The notes under the pieces are model-generated. The model searched no databases. It worked only from the letters and a program-made list of their open reading frames with translations, and was not told the DNA's origin. Made by a program: the position numbers and the translations under genes. From the NCBI GenBank assembly GCA_965214495.1, contig OZ243958.1, forward strand, positions 2,542,001 to 2,606,000: a stretch of 64,000 bases of DNA, read 5' to 3'. Of the stretch, positions 41,798 to 50,676 are shown in pieces; the stretch's first letter is position 1, and the number at the start of each line of letters is the position of its first letter. The DNA is from JANQOH01 sp965214495 (GTDB taxonomy: Bacteria; Pseudomonadota; Alphaproteobacteria; UBA7887).

Positions 41798-44125
41798 TCA
41801 GGCATCCTCGCCCGTATCCGGCAGCAGGATTTCGCGCTTGCCGACATGGTTGGCCTTGCCGACCATGCCTTCGGTCTCCATCCGTTCGACGATCTTGGCG
41901 GCGCGGTTGTAGCCGATCGACAGATGACGCTGGATGAAGCTGGTCGAGACCTTGCGCTCGCGCGCCACCAGCGCCACCGCGCGGTCGAACAGGTCGTCAC
42001 CCGTATCGCGCTTGCCGTCTCCGAAGCCCGGTAACGGCTCTTCGTTCGTGTCTTCGGTGATCGAGTCGAGATAGTCGGGCGTGCCCTGTTGGCGCAGGAA
42101 GGCCGCCACTTCGTCGACTTCCTCGTCGGCGACGAAGGGGCCGTGCACGCGCGCGACCTTGCCGCCGCCCGCCATGTAGAGCATGTCGCCCATGCCGAGC
42201 AGCTGTTCGGCGCCCTGTTCGCCGAGAATCGTCCGGCTGTCGATCTTCGACGTGACCTGAAAGCTGATCCGGGTGGGCAGATTGGCCTTGATGGTACCGG
42301 TGATGACATCGACCGAAGGGCGCTGAGTGGCGATGATCAGATGGATGCCCGCCGCGCGCGCTTTCTGCGCCAGACTCTGTATCGTCACTTCGATGTCCTT
42401 GCCGGCGACCAGCATCAGGTCGGCCATTTCGTCGACAACGACGACGATGAACGGCAGCGGGGTCATGTCGAGCGGTTGGGACTCGTAGATCGGGCGGCCC
42501 GACTCCGGGTCGAACCCGGTCTGCACAGTGCGTTCGAGCGTCTCGCCCTTCGCCAGAGCGTCGCGCACACGCTTGTTGTAGCCAGCAATGTTGCGCACGT
42601 TGAGCTGCGACATCAGGCGGTAGCGCGCGTTCATTTCGCGCACCGCCCACTTCAACGCCACCACCGCTTTGCCCGGTTCGGTCACAACCGGATGGAGCAG
42701 ATGCGGGATGTCGTCATAGACCGACAGTTCCAGCATTTTGGGGTCGATCATGATCATCCGGCACTCTTCCGGCCGCAGGCGATAGACCAGCGACAGGATC
42801 ATGCTGTTGACCGCGACCGACTTGCCCGAACCGGTGGTGCCGGCGACGAGCAGGTGAGGCATCCGATCCAGATCCACCACCACCGGCGCGCCGGAAATAT
42901 CCTTGCCCAGGACAAGCGGCAGGGCCGTATGCGCATGTTCGTATTCGGGCGACGCGAGCAGGTCGCGCAGATAGACGATTTCGCGGCGCTCGTTGGGCAG
43001 TTCGATGCCGATCGCGTTGCGCCCGGGAATGACGGCCACCCGCGCCGACACCGCACTCATCGAACGGGCGATGTCGTCGGCAAGGGCGACGACCCGCGCA
43101 GCGCGGGTGCCCGGCGCGGGTTCGAGCTCGTAGCGCGTTACCACCGGCCCGTGGTTGACTCGCGCAACGTCTCCGCGCACGCCGAAATCCTGCAACACGC
43201 CTTCGAGGGCGCGGGCGTTCTCGTTCAGCGCCTCCTCGCCGAGCGCGCCGCCGGCGGCCTCCGGCGCTTCGGCGAGCAGGTCGATCGGCGGGAACTGAAA
43301 ACCGGCATCGGGGTTGCCGGGATCGGCATCGCTCTTGTCCGGCGGCTTTGAATCGCGCCGTCGATCCCGATCCGTCGCCCTGGATGCGACGATCTTCGCT
43401 GGATTCCGCGCGGGGGTTTCGGTTGTCGCCCATGGTTCCAGGCGTGGCGTCGCGCGCGGTGCGGCGACCGATTGCGACGCGGCGGCGCGGCGGCGGCGAA
43501 GCCACGCCGACGCCCACCGCGCCGGCGTGCCTGCGGCGGCGCCCACCCGGCGCCATTCCTCGTGCGACAATCCGAGTGCACAGGCCAGCGCTGCCAACGC
43601 CACGAGCGCGACCGGAACTGCCACAGCCCGGTCGCTCAGCCCGGCAAGCTGCCCGAGATCGGCCAACAGCGCGCCGAACACGCGGCCGATCACCCCCCCC
43701 GCGCCGCTTTCGACCGGCCAGCGTGCGAGCGGCAGAGCGAGCGCCAGCGCCGACGGCAGCGCGAGAAGGAAGGCGGCCAACGCCGCGACACGAACCCGAA
43801 CGCGGGCAAGCCGATGGTCGCGCCACAGCCGCCAGCCCCATACCAGCGCGACCAGCGCACAGGCGGCGGCGGCAAGACCGAACGTCTGCAAGCCGATATC
43901 CGCTGCCCACGCGCCCCCGCGGCCGAGCCAGTTGGCCGTGGCGCCATCGCTCGCCGTGTTCCACGACCGATCGGCAGAATCGTACGAGACCAGCGCCGCC
44001 AGTCCCAGCAGGGCGATGACGGCGACGCCGACCGCCGCCGCCTCGATCGCGAAGCGCCGGATAGTGCCGCTCACTCCAGCAGGCAGGAACGGCGCCCTAC
44101 GCAGGCTTCCCGATCGCGTCGTCAT
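41798..44125 (-). CDS. ftsK: DNA translocase FtsK
   Basis: Septum-anchored motor that pumps DNA and promotes dimer resolution at dif. The 775-residue protein has four N-terminal membrane segments (about 25-50, 80-100, 110-130, 165-190), a short linker, and the alpha/beta motor domains. These show VNHGPVVTRYELEPAPGTRA, Walker A LLVAGTTGSGKSVAVN (about 425-440), Walker B IVVVVDEMADLMLVAG, and LIIATQRPSVDVITG. The C-terminal gamma winged helix (about 705-770, RHLSIGYNRAAKIVERMETE) reads KOPS. The start ATG 44125 gives a basic N terminus before the first membrane segment. It is convergent with the partner-switching kinase gene. Confidence 0.97.
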   Translation of the reverse strand: MTTRSGSLRRAPFLPAGVSGTIRRFAIEAAAVGVAVIALLGLAALVSYDSADRSWNTASDGATANWLGRGGAWAADIGLQTFGLAAAACALVALVWGWRLWRDHRLARVRVRVAALAAFLLALPSALALALPLARWPVESGAGGVIGRVFGALLADLGQLAGLSDRAVAVPVALVALAALACALGLSHEEWRRVGAAAGTPARWASAWLRRRRAAASQSVAAPRATPRLEPWATTETPARNPAKIVASRATDRDRRRDSKPPDKSDADPGNPDAGFQFPPIDLLAEAPEAAGGALGEEALNENARALEGVLQDFGVRGDVARVNHGPVVTRYELEPAPGTRAARVVALADDIARSMSAVSARVAVIPGRNAIGIELPNERREIVYLRDLLASPEYEHAHTALPLVLGKDISGAPVVVDLDRMPHLLVAGTTGSGKSVAVNSMILSLVYRLRPEECRMIMIDPKMLELSVYDDIPHLLHPVVTEPGKAVVALKWAVREMNARYRLMSQLNVRNIAGYNKRVRDALAKGETLERTVQTGFDPESGRPIYESQPLDMTPLPFIVVVVDEMADLMLVAGKDIEVTIQSLAQKARAAGIHLIIATQRPSVDVITGTIKANLPTRISFQVTSKIDSRTILGEQGAEQLLGMGDMLYMAGGGKVARVHGPFVADEEVDEVAAFLRQQGTPDYLDSITEDTNEEPLPGFGDGKRDTGDDLFDRAVALVARERKVSTSFIQRHLSIGYNRAAKIVERMETEGMVGKANHVGKREILLPDTGEDA

Positions 44126-44323
44126 CCGGCCCTCCTCGCGCCCGGCGCGCAGGTCATCGCAACGGGCTTAATCCGCCCCTCCTGGGTGCGCCGGCCTCTC
44201 GCCGGGCAGGCGACCGGTGCCGTCTTTGCCTGGAAGGCAAAGAATGCCGGCAAGACGTCGGCGCGCCTACGAGGGCCTTGCACAGGACCTGCGATCCAAG
44301 CTTTGCAAAACCGCGGTCACCCG

Positions 44324-44361
44324 CCAACGCCATAGATATATAGGGCGCACCCCGGGTCGCG
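44324..44361 (-). repeat. att-like direct repeat, distal copy of dapC 3' segment
   Basis: A 38-bp sequence with about 33 identities to 49449-49485 inside the dapC-like gene, in the same orientation, including CCAACGCCATA, TATATAGGGCGC and GGGTCGCG. Read on the minus strand it encodes RGAPYISMAL, beside PGAPYIRMAL in the intact gene. No further homology continues on either side. The pair brackets the BrnT-ATPase/helicase unit, as left and right attachment repeats would. Confidence 0.6.
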
Positions 44362-44407
44362 TCATCGGCGATCGGTTCCGGAGTGACCGTCCCGGTGCCG
44401 ACGCCGG

Positions 44408-47400
44408 TCACGCCCACAGCCAGTCCAGGTCCGAGAAAGCGAGCTTGCGGTCGAAGTTCTCTATGTTGTCCTGGACGTTTATGACGAGGCAGCGCTCGTC
44501 GCCGCCGTTCCGCGGCCCCCGCAATCCCCTGCCAATCATCTGGAAATAAAGGTTCGGGCTGTACACCGGTCGCGCCACGATAATCGCGCGTGTTCTGGGC
44601 GCATCGAAGCCCTCGCGGAATACGCCGTAGTTGACGAGCGCCTTGACCTCGCCGCAACGGAACCCTTCGACCACACGGCGGCGGGTCGCCGTTTCCGTCT
44701 CGCCACTGACGGCGCGCGAGCGGATACCCCTCCGGTTGAGGAGTGCCGCCACGGTCCGCGAGTGCTCGACCGATGTCGCGAAGACGAGAGCGGGCCAATC
44801 GGGATCGACATGCGTCTCGTAGGCTTCGACGATACGTCTGGTTCGTTCGGCGCTCCCGGCTATGCGGTCTTCCACGCTCTGCGGGAGCCAGGGCAAAGAC
44901 GAGTCCTGTGCAAAAGCTTCCAATACTCGCGCCAGCTCATCACGATCGAAGGAGAACGTTTCGCCCTCGATGGTCTCATGATCGGCTTGGGCGAGCACGC
45001 CCATCTCCTGCAATTCCTGGATAACGGCCTGGGAGTCGTCGCTTTCGAACGCTCCCGAGTCCAGTCGCACCCGCCCGTAGCGGCTGACGAGACGGGTCGT
45101 CTCGTATTCGTCATGCCCGCGGTAGGGAGTAGCCGTGAGGCCGAGCAGGAACGGCTCGTCCGTCTTTTGGAAACGCGTCAATCCGACCTCTTGCATGACG
45201 GACGTGAAGGTCGGCGCGAGCGACCGGTGCGCCTCGTCGATCACGATCAGCTCGAAATCCGCTAGAAACGCATACTCGCTGCCTTGGTTGGAGAGCCTAG
45301 CCTTGAGCGTCTGGATCGTGGCGACGATAACGTGGCGCTCGCTCGTCGGCTGCGGCCTCTCCAGTCCACCCCACATTCTGGAGATACGAAGCCGCGCCGC
45401 TTGGGCGCCAATGCTCAACCATACCTGCCGCCACGCTTCCACGGCCTGTTCGCACAACTCGTCTCGGTCGGCGATCCAGAGAACGCCGCCGCGGAAATCG
45501 TCGTCGCACATAGCCTCGACAATCGCCTGCACGGCGACGCGGGTCTTGCCGGAGCCTGTCGGCATGCTGATCATCCCGCGCCGGTCCGCGCCGCTTACAC
45601 GGTCGTTACGAAGCATGTCGCGAACTTGGCCGACGATGGTCCTCTGATAGCCGTGGAGTTCGGGAAGCGAGTATGGGCCTTTGACCTCCACGAAGGGATC
45701 ACGCTTCCTTTCCCGCTCTCCCGCCCATTCGGGGGAGAACCCGAGCGAGCGCACGAATCTGACGGCCCGCGCGGATCCGGCCCACCGCGATGGCGGGTCG
45801 AGATCGTCCAGCGCCCATTTGTATTTCTTAAGCGCATCCGTATGGTAGGTCGCGATGGCCGCTTCCGCGATCTCGGTACCCGTCAGTGTGACGTCGTCGC
45901 TCTTGAGCACGGCCAGAAGCGAGCTCGGAAGAGCTATGCTTAACTTCTGTTCGCCTACCGCAGCCAGGAGACGCTCAGCATCGGTGGAAAATCGCCGTAT
46001 GGCGGCCCGGCGTTTTTCGATCTCGGCTGGTGTCCTGCGTTGCAGGATCGCTTGGATCTGTTCTGGCACCAGCGAGAGTCCCAGCTTTTCCGCGACGACG
46101 CGCAACTTGCATTGCTCGTCATCGCCAATGGTGTCAGCAAGATAGATGTCGGGGGCGTGGAAAACACATCCTTGCGGTTGGCCAATGATCAGGATGCGTT
46201 CGCAACGGACGAGGCGACAGGTTCTCCGATGCGTCGGAAGATGCTGTTCGAGTCCCGGCCAGATATCGGTCAGCGGAATCGGGTCTCCCTCGCCAACGAA
46301 TTCCGGCGTCGGCTCCGCGAGACCGAATATCTCCTTGATTTTGTCGGCCATCGGATGAACCAGCAATGCATGGAAAGCATCCGGACTCTTCGGATTCGGT
46401 CCGAGCGCATCTGCAAAGGGCACGATGTCGCCAGCCGTCGTTCGAACTCGCCCTTCCTTGCGTAACATACGGACGGTAGGCGCCTCGCACAGCAACTCAG
46501 GGTAGATGTGCTGTGTATCGTGTCGCATTATCCAAGGCTCGTAAGCGTTTTCGAGCGACAGAAGAGCATCAGTGTAGCGCGCTCTGCCCTCATCGGAAAG
46601 AACGGACAGAAGTTGAAGCGGGCCGCACCCGATCGTCGAGATGAAATTCAACTTATCCCAGTGTGGTTTTTTTGGAAGGTCTCGGTTTATAAATTTGTGT
46701 CGGCAATCAGATAGAAAAGAATCGAAACACTCCTCGTGCGAAAGAGCGCACTTTCTGTTTGGTGCACTCACGATACCGAGAACACCCAGGAATTCCTCGT
46801 CTTGCTCATGGAATCCCGTATCGACAGTGACCTCTTCGTCACGGCTTCCGTCGCCGGGCACGATGTCACCTGGCAGCAGCACGGAGTGCAGAGGCTGCCA
46901 GGTTCGTGCTTGCGTTCGCACTCGGAGTTTCATGGGCCAGAGTTCTCTCTGGTTCCAGTTTTTGCGCTCTCGAACGACGATATTAGCGGTTTGGACTGGC
47001 AACTCTCGCGAAATCGCCCAGAATTTATGATAGAGGTCGTCCCCCGTGCCTCTGAAGACGCGCTCTACCGCGAGCCTGAATCTTTTTTCTGGAGACAGCG
47101 GTTCGAGTCCTAGCTCCTTCAGCGCTGAAAGCGTTTCTCGGTCCGACGCCAATTCCGGGTGTACGTAGGACCCCGGATTCACGTCGACGCCCGCACTCGG
47201 CGGCTCGTCGGGCAGGAAGATGCGCCCGGGATCGGCCGCACGCCAATCACGGCCAGCCGTCAGCACGATTTTGCCCAGCGAGTTGGCGTTTGATCGCGTG
47301 TCGCGTGCAACGAGCGCAGCGGTCTGGATCGCCGCCATGGAAGCTTGAATCGCGTCGTCCCCGCCCCTACCTTCGACGAGTGCTTCGAGCCATTCGGCGA

Positions 47401-48901
47401 TTGCGGTCCTGGGCGCGGTCTGGGCGACATCGCCGGGCCAACGTGGCGGAAATAACCGGTCGATGGCGGCAAGCCGATTGCGCGTGAGCGCCTTATGATG
47501 AAGCCAGTTCGACGGGCGGCCAGGATACGCGGCCCAGCGCTCGAATGGCTTTGTGTCTATTTGCCGACCCGAAATAAGATCCCTCGGAGGATAGGAGATG
47601 TCGCCGCAGGCACGTCGAATCCCATCCTGATCGGGAACGATTTCGCGTTCGCGAAGAACGGCGAACAAATGCTCGCGCAGGAGATTCGTCTGCTCCGTAT
47701 CGCCCGCCTCCTGCCGGCGCGGCAGTGCGTCCAAATACCGGGCGGGATCATCGTTCGTGGTGAGTTTCGGAAGCGCATCAGCAATCATGGACGCAGCAGC
47801 TTCGATCAACTCTTCATTATATGATCCCCGAAGTAGATTCTGGCGGTCTTCGTTGGTTTTCCACGGTGCGTTCAGGATGCCGGCGACGAGGCTCGCAGTC
47901 ATTGTGGGGAAGAACGCCCAGAACTGGCCTGGATGGGTCAACCGGTCGAGCGGCACGGCCCACCATATCGGCACGCCGCCGCTATCGTCAAGCGAGCGCC
48001 GGTCGCTCCGCGCATTTTCGGAAAGACAGTGTTTCGTTTCGAAGCGCCGCCAACGCGCACTCCCGCTGTCGGTGTCGAGATACAGTTCGCCGCCCCGATC
48101 TTGCAGAGTGAAATTTCGGCTGTGTTCTCCAGCATCGAGGCTCAGATAGCGAACATGATCGACGAAAAGCAAGAACTCGGGTGGAAAATCCCGAACCTGT
48201 TTGGCAAGGCTTTCGCCCCTACCTACCTTGAGGGGCAAACGGACGATGTTCGTCGCCCAGTCCGCCAGCTCGAGCAAATCCTCGTCTTTTTCCATCTCCG
48301 CATGAGGATCCAGGGGTTCGGGCAAACGTAGTATCGGATAGCGCTCGGATGTCGCGATTTCAGCTATCCGCGCCGCCGCGCGCCCTCTGTCAAACCGGAA
48401 CGAGCCCGTCCGGCTATAGAATTCGGGAGAATCGCTAACGCCCAATACGGACTTGAAACCGAGACCGAACCTGCCAATCGCACCAGTGTCACGTTTGTTC
48501 GACATGTGGGCGAACATGAGCCCTTCGACGCCGCTAGGGCCGATAGGGTTTCCATTGTCGGCGCAATAAAGAAAGCGTCCTGTCAGGCGGACGAGAATGC
48601 TGCTTCCGTCCGGCGCGTCGATCAAAGCATCGGCGCTGTTCTGAATAAGCTCGAATAGTTGCCGATGGGCATATCCGCCATGTGCCGTATCGTGTTCCTG
48701 GTTGGCATGTTCGGTGACGAGTTTCGGCTGCACGCGGTAGGCGTCCAGGGTCTTTCTCGCCTCCTCGAGTAGGAACTCACCGATCGGCCCGTCGGGACCG
48801 GTCCAGTTTGGCTTTTCTTTGTAAGTGGGAAGGATCAGCCTAGTGTTCTTGCGGAAGAACCTGCCGCGCTCGCTTTTCGAAAAGTCGTATTCGGTTTTCA
48901 T
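44408..48901 (-). CDS. HSP90/sacsin-type ATPase fused to SF2 helicase, with antitoxin-like N terminus
   Basis: A 1,497-residue protein with three parts. Residues 1-25 (KTEYDFSKSERGRFFRKN, then LILP) resemble the start of BrnA/CopG-type antitoxins that pair with BrnT. Residues ~45-350 form a GHKL ATPase of the sacsin/HSP90 kind: EHANQEHDTAHGGYAHRQLF, N box ELIQNSAD (84-91), DNGNP (115-119) and GRFGLGFKSVLG (143-154). Residues ~1085-1497 form a superfamily 2 helicase: Walker A MPTGSGKTRVAV (about 1112), VIDEAHRSLAP (about 1219), GLTATPYRGH and motif VI MIGRGLRGPRNGG. The ~700 middle residues have no recognised domain. ATPase-helicase proteins of this kind occur in phage-defence islands. The ATG lies in the brnT stop (ATGA). 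Base composition is visibly less GC-rich than the neighbouring genes, suggesting transfer. Function is inferred, not known. Confidence 0.82.
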   Translation of the reverse strand: MKTEYDFSKSERGRFFRKNTRLILPTYKEKPNWTGPDGPIGEFLLEEARKTLDAYRVQPKLVTEHANQEHDTAHGGYAHRQLFELIQNSADALIDAPDGSSILVRLTGRFLYCADNGNPIGPSGVEGLMFAHMSNKRDTGAIGRFGLGFKSVLGVSDSPEFYSRTGSFRFDRGRAAARIAEIATSERYPILRLPEPLDPHAEMEKDEDLLELADWATNIVRLPLKVGRGESLAKQVRDFPPEFLLFVDHVRYLSLDAGEHSRNFTLQDRGGELYLDTDSGSARWRRFETKHCLSENARSDRRSLDDSGGVPIWWAVPLDRLTHPGQFWAFFPTMTASLVAGILNAPWKTNEDRQNLLRGSYNEELIEAAASMIADALPKLTTNDDPARYLDALPRRQEAGDTEQTNLLREHLFAVLREREIVPDQDGIRRACGDISYPPRDLISGRQIDTKPFERWAAYPGRPSNWLHHKALTRNRLAAIDRLFPPRWPGDVAQTAPRTAIAEWLEALVEGRGGDDAIQASMAAIQTAALVARDTRSNANSLGKIVLTAGRDWRAADPGRIFLPDEPPSAGVDVNPGSYVHPELASDRETLSALKELGLEPLSPEKRFRLAVERVFRGTGDDLYHKFWAISRELPVQTANIVVRERKNWNQRELWPMKLRVRTQARTWQPLHSVLLPGDIVPGDGSRDEEVTVDTGFHEQDEEFLGVLGIVSAPNRKCALSHEECFDSFLSDCRHKFINRDLPKKPHWDKLNFISTIGCGPLQLLSVLSDEGRARYTDALLSLENAYEPWIMRHDTQHIYPELLCEAPTVRMLRKEGRVRTTAGDIVPFADALGPNPKSPDAFHALLVHPMADKIKEIFGLAEPTPEFVGEGDPIPLTDIWPGLEQHLPTHRRTCRLVRCERILIIGQPQGCVFHAPDIYLADTIGDDEQCKLRVVAEKLGLSLVPEQIQAILQRRTPAEIEKRRAAIRRFSTDAERLLAAVGEQKLSIALPSSLLAVLKSDDVTLTGTEIAEAAIATYHTDALKKYKWALDDLDPPSRWAGSARAVRFVRSLGFSPEWAGERERKRDPFVEVKGPYSLPELHGYQRTIVGQVRDMLRNDRVSGADRRGMISMPTGSGKTRVAVQAIVEAMCDDDFRGGVLWIADRDELCEQAVEAWRQVWLSIGAQAARLRISRMWGGLERPQPTSERHVIVATIQTLKARLSNQGSEYAFLADFELIVIDEAHRSLAPTFTSVMQEVGLTRFQKTDEPFLLGLTATPYRGHDEYETTRLVSRYGRVRLDSGAFESDDSQAVIQELQEMGVLAQADHETIEGETFSFDRDELARVLEAFAQDSSLPWLPQSVEDRIAGSAERTRRIVEAYETHVDPDWPALVFATSVEHSRTVAALLNRRGIRSRAVSGETETATRRRVVEGFRCGEVKALVNYGVFREGFDAPRTRAIIVARPVYSPNLYFQMIGRGLRGPRNGGDERCLVINVQDNIENFDRKLAFSDLDWLWA

Positions 48902-49191
48902 TCGTCCGACTCGTATTGACGCCGCTCGTTACGGGTGGCCGGACGAGCGGAGATGAGCCGCACCAAGGCCCCTTCGTCCACGGCCTCGGTGTAGATATGA
49001 GATACCACCAACAGCCGACCGTTCCGAGCATAGCCCATGGTTACCCAGCGCTCGTCCGACTCGCTGTGCTCTTCATCAAGGATAGTCTGCATCAGTGGAT
49101 CCCGGAATACCGTGGCAGCGAGATCGAAGCCGACCCCGTGCTTTCGTAAGTTGCCCGCCGCCTTGGCTAGGTCCCATTCGAACTCGAACAT
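48898..49191 (-). CDS. brnT: BrnT-family toxin
   Basis: A 97-residue RelE-fold ribonuclease toxin (DUF497): FEFEWDLAKAAGNLRKHGVG, FDLAATVFRDPLMQTILDEE, ERWVTMGYARNGRLLVVSHI and RLISARPATRNERRQYE, all standard BrnT segments. ATG 49191 follows AGGGCGGA; the longer frame upstream has no homology. BrnT is normally followed, with a few bases of overlap, by its antitoxin gene brnA. Here the overlapping downstream gene is the giant ATPase-helicase whose first residues look antitoxin-like, and no separate brnA is found. How the toxin is held in check is therefore an open question. Confidence 0.88.
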   Translation of the reverse strand: MFEFEWDLAKAAGNLRKHGVGFDLAATVFRDPLMQTILDEEHSESDERWVTMGYARNGRLLVVSHIYTEAVDEGALVRLISARPATRNERRQYESDE

Positions 49192-49392
49192 TCCGCCCTG
49201 CCCGCGTTGTTCGTCCGCCGGCAGACCGTTCTGCGTCCAAGGCGGCCAACCCATTCGAGTATGCACGACATCGAGTGGGCCAGCTCGACCAGTATGTTTC
49301 GCATAGGGATGATCGTCAAGCAGCCTTCGAACGAGCCGGCAACGGAAAGCAAGAGTTACATCGTTCGCTTTTTCATTTCCTCTAACAAGCCC

Positions 49393-50586
49393 CTACAGTA
49401 CGGCGGCCACCCGCGACAACGCCGCTTCGGTCGTGGCCATGTCGTGCACCAACGCCATACGTATATAGGGCGCGCCGGGGTCGCGGCGCCTGTCGCTCCC
49501 CTCTTCCCGACTCAGATAGCGACCGGGCATCACCCGCACCCCCGCTTCCGACCACAGGCGCCGGGCTGCCGCTTCGCCGTCGCCGACGTCGAGCCACAGG
49601 TAGAAGCCGCCGTCGGGGCGGTAGAAGCCGTGCCGCCCGGCGAAAAGGCGCGCCGCCAGATCGAATTTCCGACGATAGAGCGCGCGGCTCTCGACGACGT
49701 GGGTTTCGTCGCGCCACAGCGCCGCGGCGGCCGCCTGCACCGGGAGCGGGCTGGCGCCGCCGGTGTAGCTGCGCAGCCGCGCGTAGTCGGCCATCAGGCG
49801 GGCGTCGCCGGCGACGAAACCCGAGCGCAGCCCGGGCACGCTGGAACGCTTCGACAGGGAATGGAACGCCAGAACCCGGTCGAGATTCCCGTCGCCACGG
49901 CAGGCCTCGAAAACGCCCGGCGGCGGCGCGCCGCAATAGATATCGCTGTAACACGCATCGATCGCGAGTATGAAATCATGGCGGCGGGCGAGGGCCACGA
50001 GCGCACGCAGCCGGTCGAGGCCGGCCACCGTGCCCTGCGGGTTGGACGGCGTGCACAGATAGGCGAGTGCGGTGCGCGCCAGCACGCTCTCCGGCAAGGC
50101 GGCGAAGTCGGGCAGAAAACCGGTCTCGGCGGTGGCGGAGACGAACACGGGTTCGGCGCCGGCGAGCACTGCGGCGCCGGCGTAAACCTGATAGAAAGGG
50201 TTCGGTATCAACACCGCCGGACGCGCGCCGCCGACCGATCGCGGCACCGCCAGCAGCGCGACGGTGAACAGAGCCTCGCGCGTGCCGTTGCAGGGCAGGA
50301 TATGCGCCGACGGGTCGATCATGCCGGCGGGCAGGGCATACCGGCGGGTCAGCCACTCGCCGCAGGCGGCGCGCAGGTCGGGCGTGCCGGGGGTCGGCGG
50401 ATAGCGGCCCCAGCCCGCCGCAGCGGCGGCGAGGGTCTTGGAGACCAGCGCGGGAGAGGGATGCCGCGGCTCGCCGATCGACATCACCACCGGCTCCACA
50501 CCGTCGGGCGGCGCCTCTCCGTCGAGCAACGCGGCGAGGCGCCGGAAGGGATAGTCGTTCAATGCCGCCAGACGGTCGTTGATCAC
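49393..50586 (-). CDS. dapC: Succinyldiaminopimelate aminotransferase-like PLP enzyme
   Basis: Class I/II aminotransferase, probably the N-succinyl-diaminopimelate transaminase of lysine and peptidoglycan synthesis. In 397 residues it has RLAALNDYPFRRLAALLDG at the start, MSIGEPRHPSPALV, NGTREALFTVALLAVP, PNPFYQVYAGAAVLAGAEPV, CTPSNPQGTV, and the PLP lysine in FHSLSKRSSVPGLRSGFVAG, a pattern typical of DapC. GTG 50586 is chosen because it directly precedes the conserved start; the frame upstream passes through a GC-rich palindrome. Its last codons (PGAPYIRMALVHDMATTEAA) hold the att-like repeat, so the 3' end may have been replaced on island insertion. Confidence 0.85.
   Translation of the reverse strand: MINDRLAALNDYPFRRLAALLDGEAPPDGVEPVVMSIGEPRHPSPALVSKTLAAAAAGWGRYPPTPGTPDLRAACGEWLTRRYALPAGMIDPSAHILPCNGTREALFTVALLAVPRSVGGARPAVLIPNPFYQVYAGAAVLAGAEPVFVSATAETGFLPDFAALPESVLARTALAYLCTPSNPQGTVAGLDRLRALVALARRHDFILAIDACYSDIYCGAPPPGVFEACRGDGNLDRVLAFHSLSKRSSVPGLRSGFVAGDARLMADYARLRSYTGGASPLPVQAAAAALWRDETHVVESRALYRRKFDLAARLFAGRHGFYRPDGGFYLWLDVGDGEAAARRLWSEAGVRVMPGRYLSREEGSDRRRDPGAPYIRMALVHDMATTEAALSRVAAVL
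49449..49485 (-). repeat. att-like direct repeat, copy within dapC 3' end
   Basis: A 37-bp segment of the dapC-like coding sequence, partner of 44324-44361 (about 33 identical positions, one gap). Integrative elements that target the 3' end of a gene leave exactly such a pair, one copy completing the gene and one displaced to the far side. Confidence 0.6.
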
Positions 50587-50631
50587 GTCACGAGCCTCGC
50601 GACGACGCACATGCCGCGCGGCGGTAATGAC

Positions 50632-50656
50632 GGTGCGGGCGGGACGCCCGCGCACC
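50632..50656 (-). repeat. GC-rich palindromic repeat, copy 2
   Basis: On the minus strand GGTGCGCGGGCGTCCCGCCC then GCACC, 21 of 25 positions identical to 13149-13173 and able to fold through GCGGG and CCCGC. It lies in the 90-bp gap between amt and dapC, both on the minus strand, where it could act as a transcript-processing or attenuation hairpin. Confidence 0.5.
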
Positions 50657-50676
50657 GGGCGTCATGCGATTCGTCC

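Noticed and set aside
42089..43351. Plus-strand open frame of ~420 codons opposite ftsK
   Set aside because: Antisense shadow with no domain; ftsK motifs are complete on the minus strand.
49167..49352. Possible small antitoxin upstream of brnT on the minus strand
   Set aside because: The frame lacks antitoxin features, overlaps the brnT start in another frame and has no ribosome binding site.
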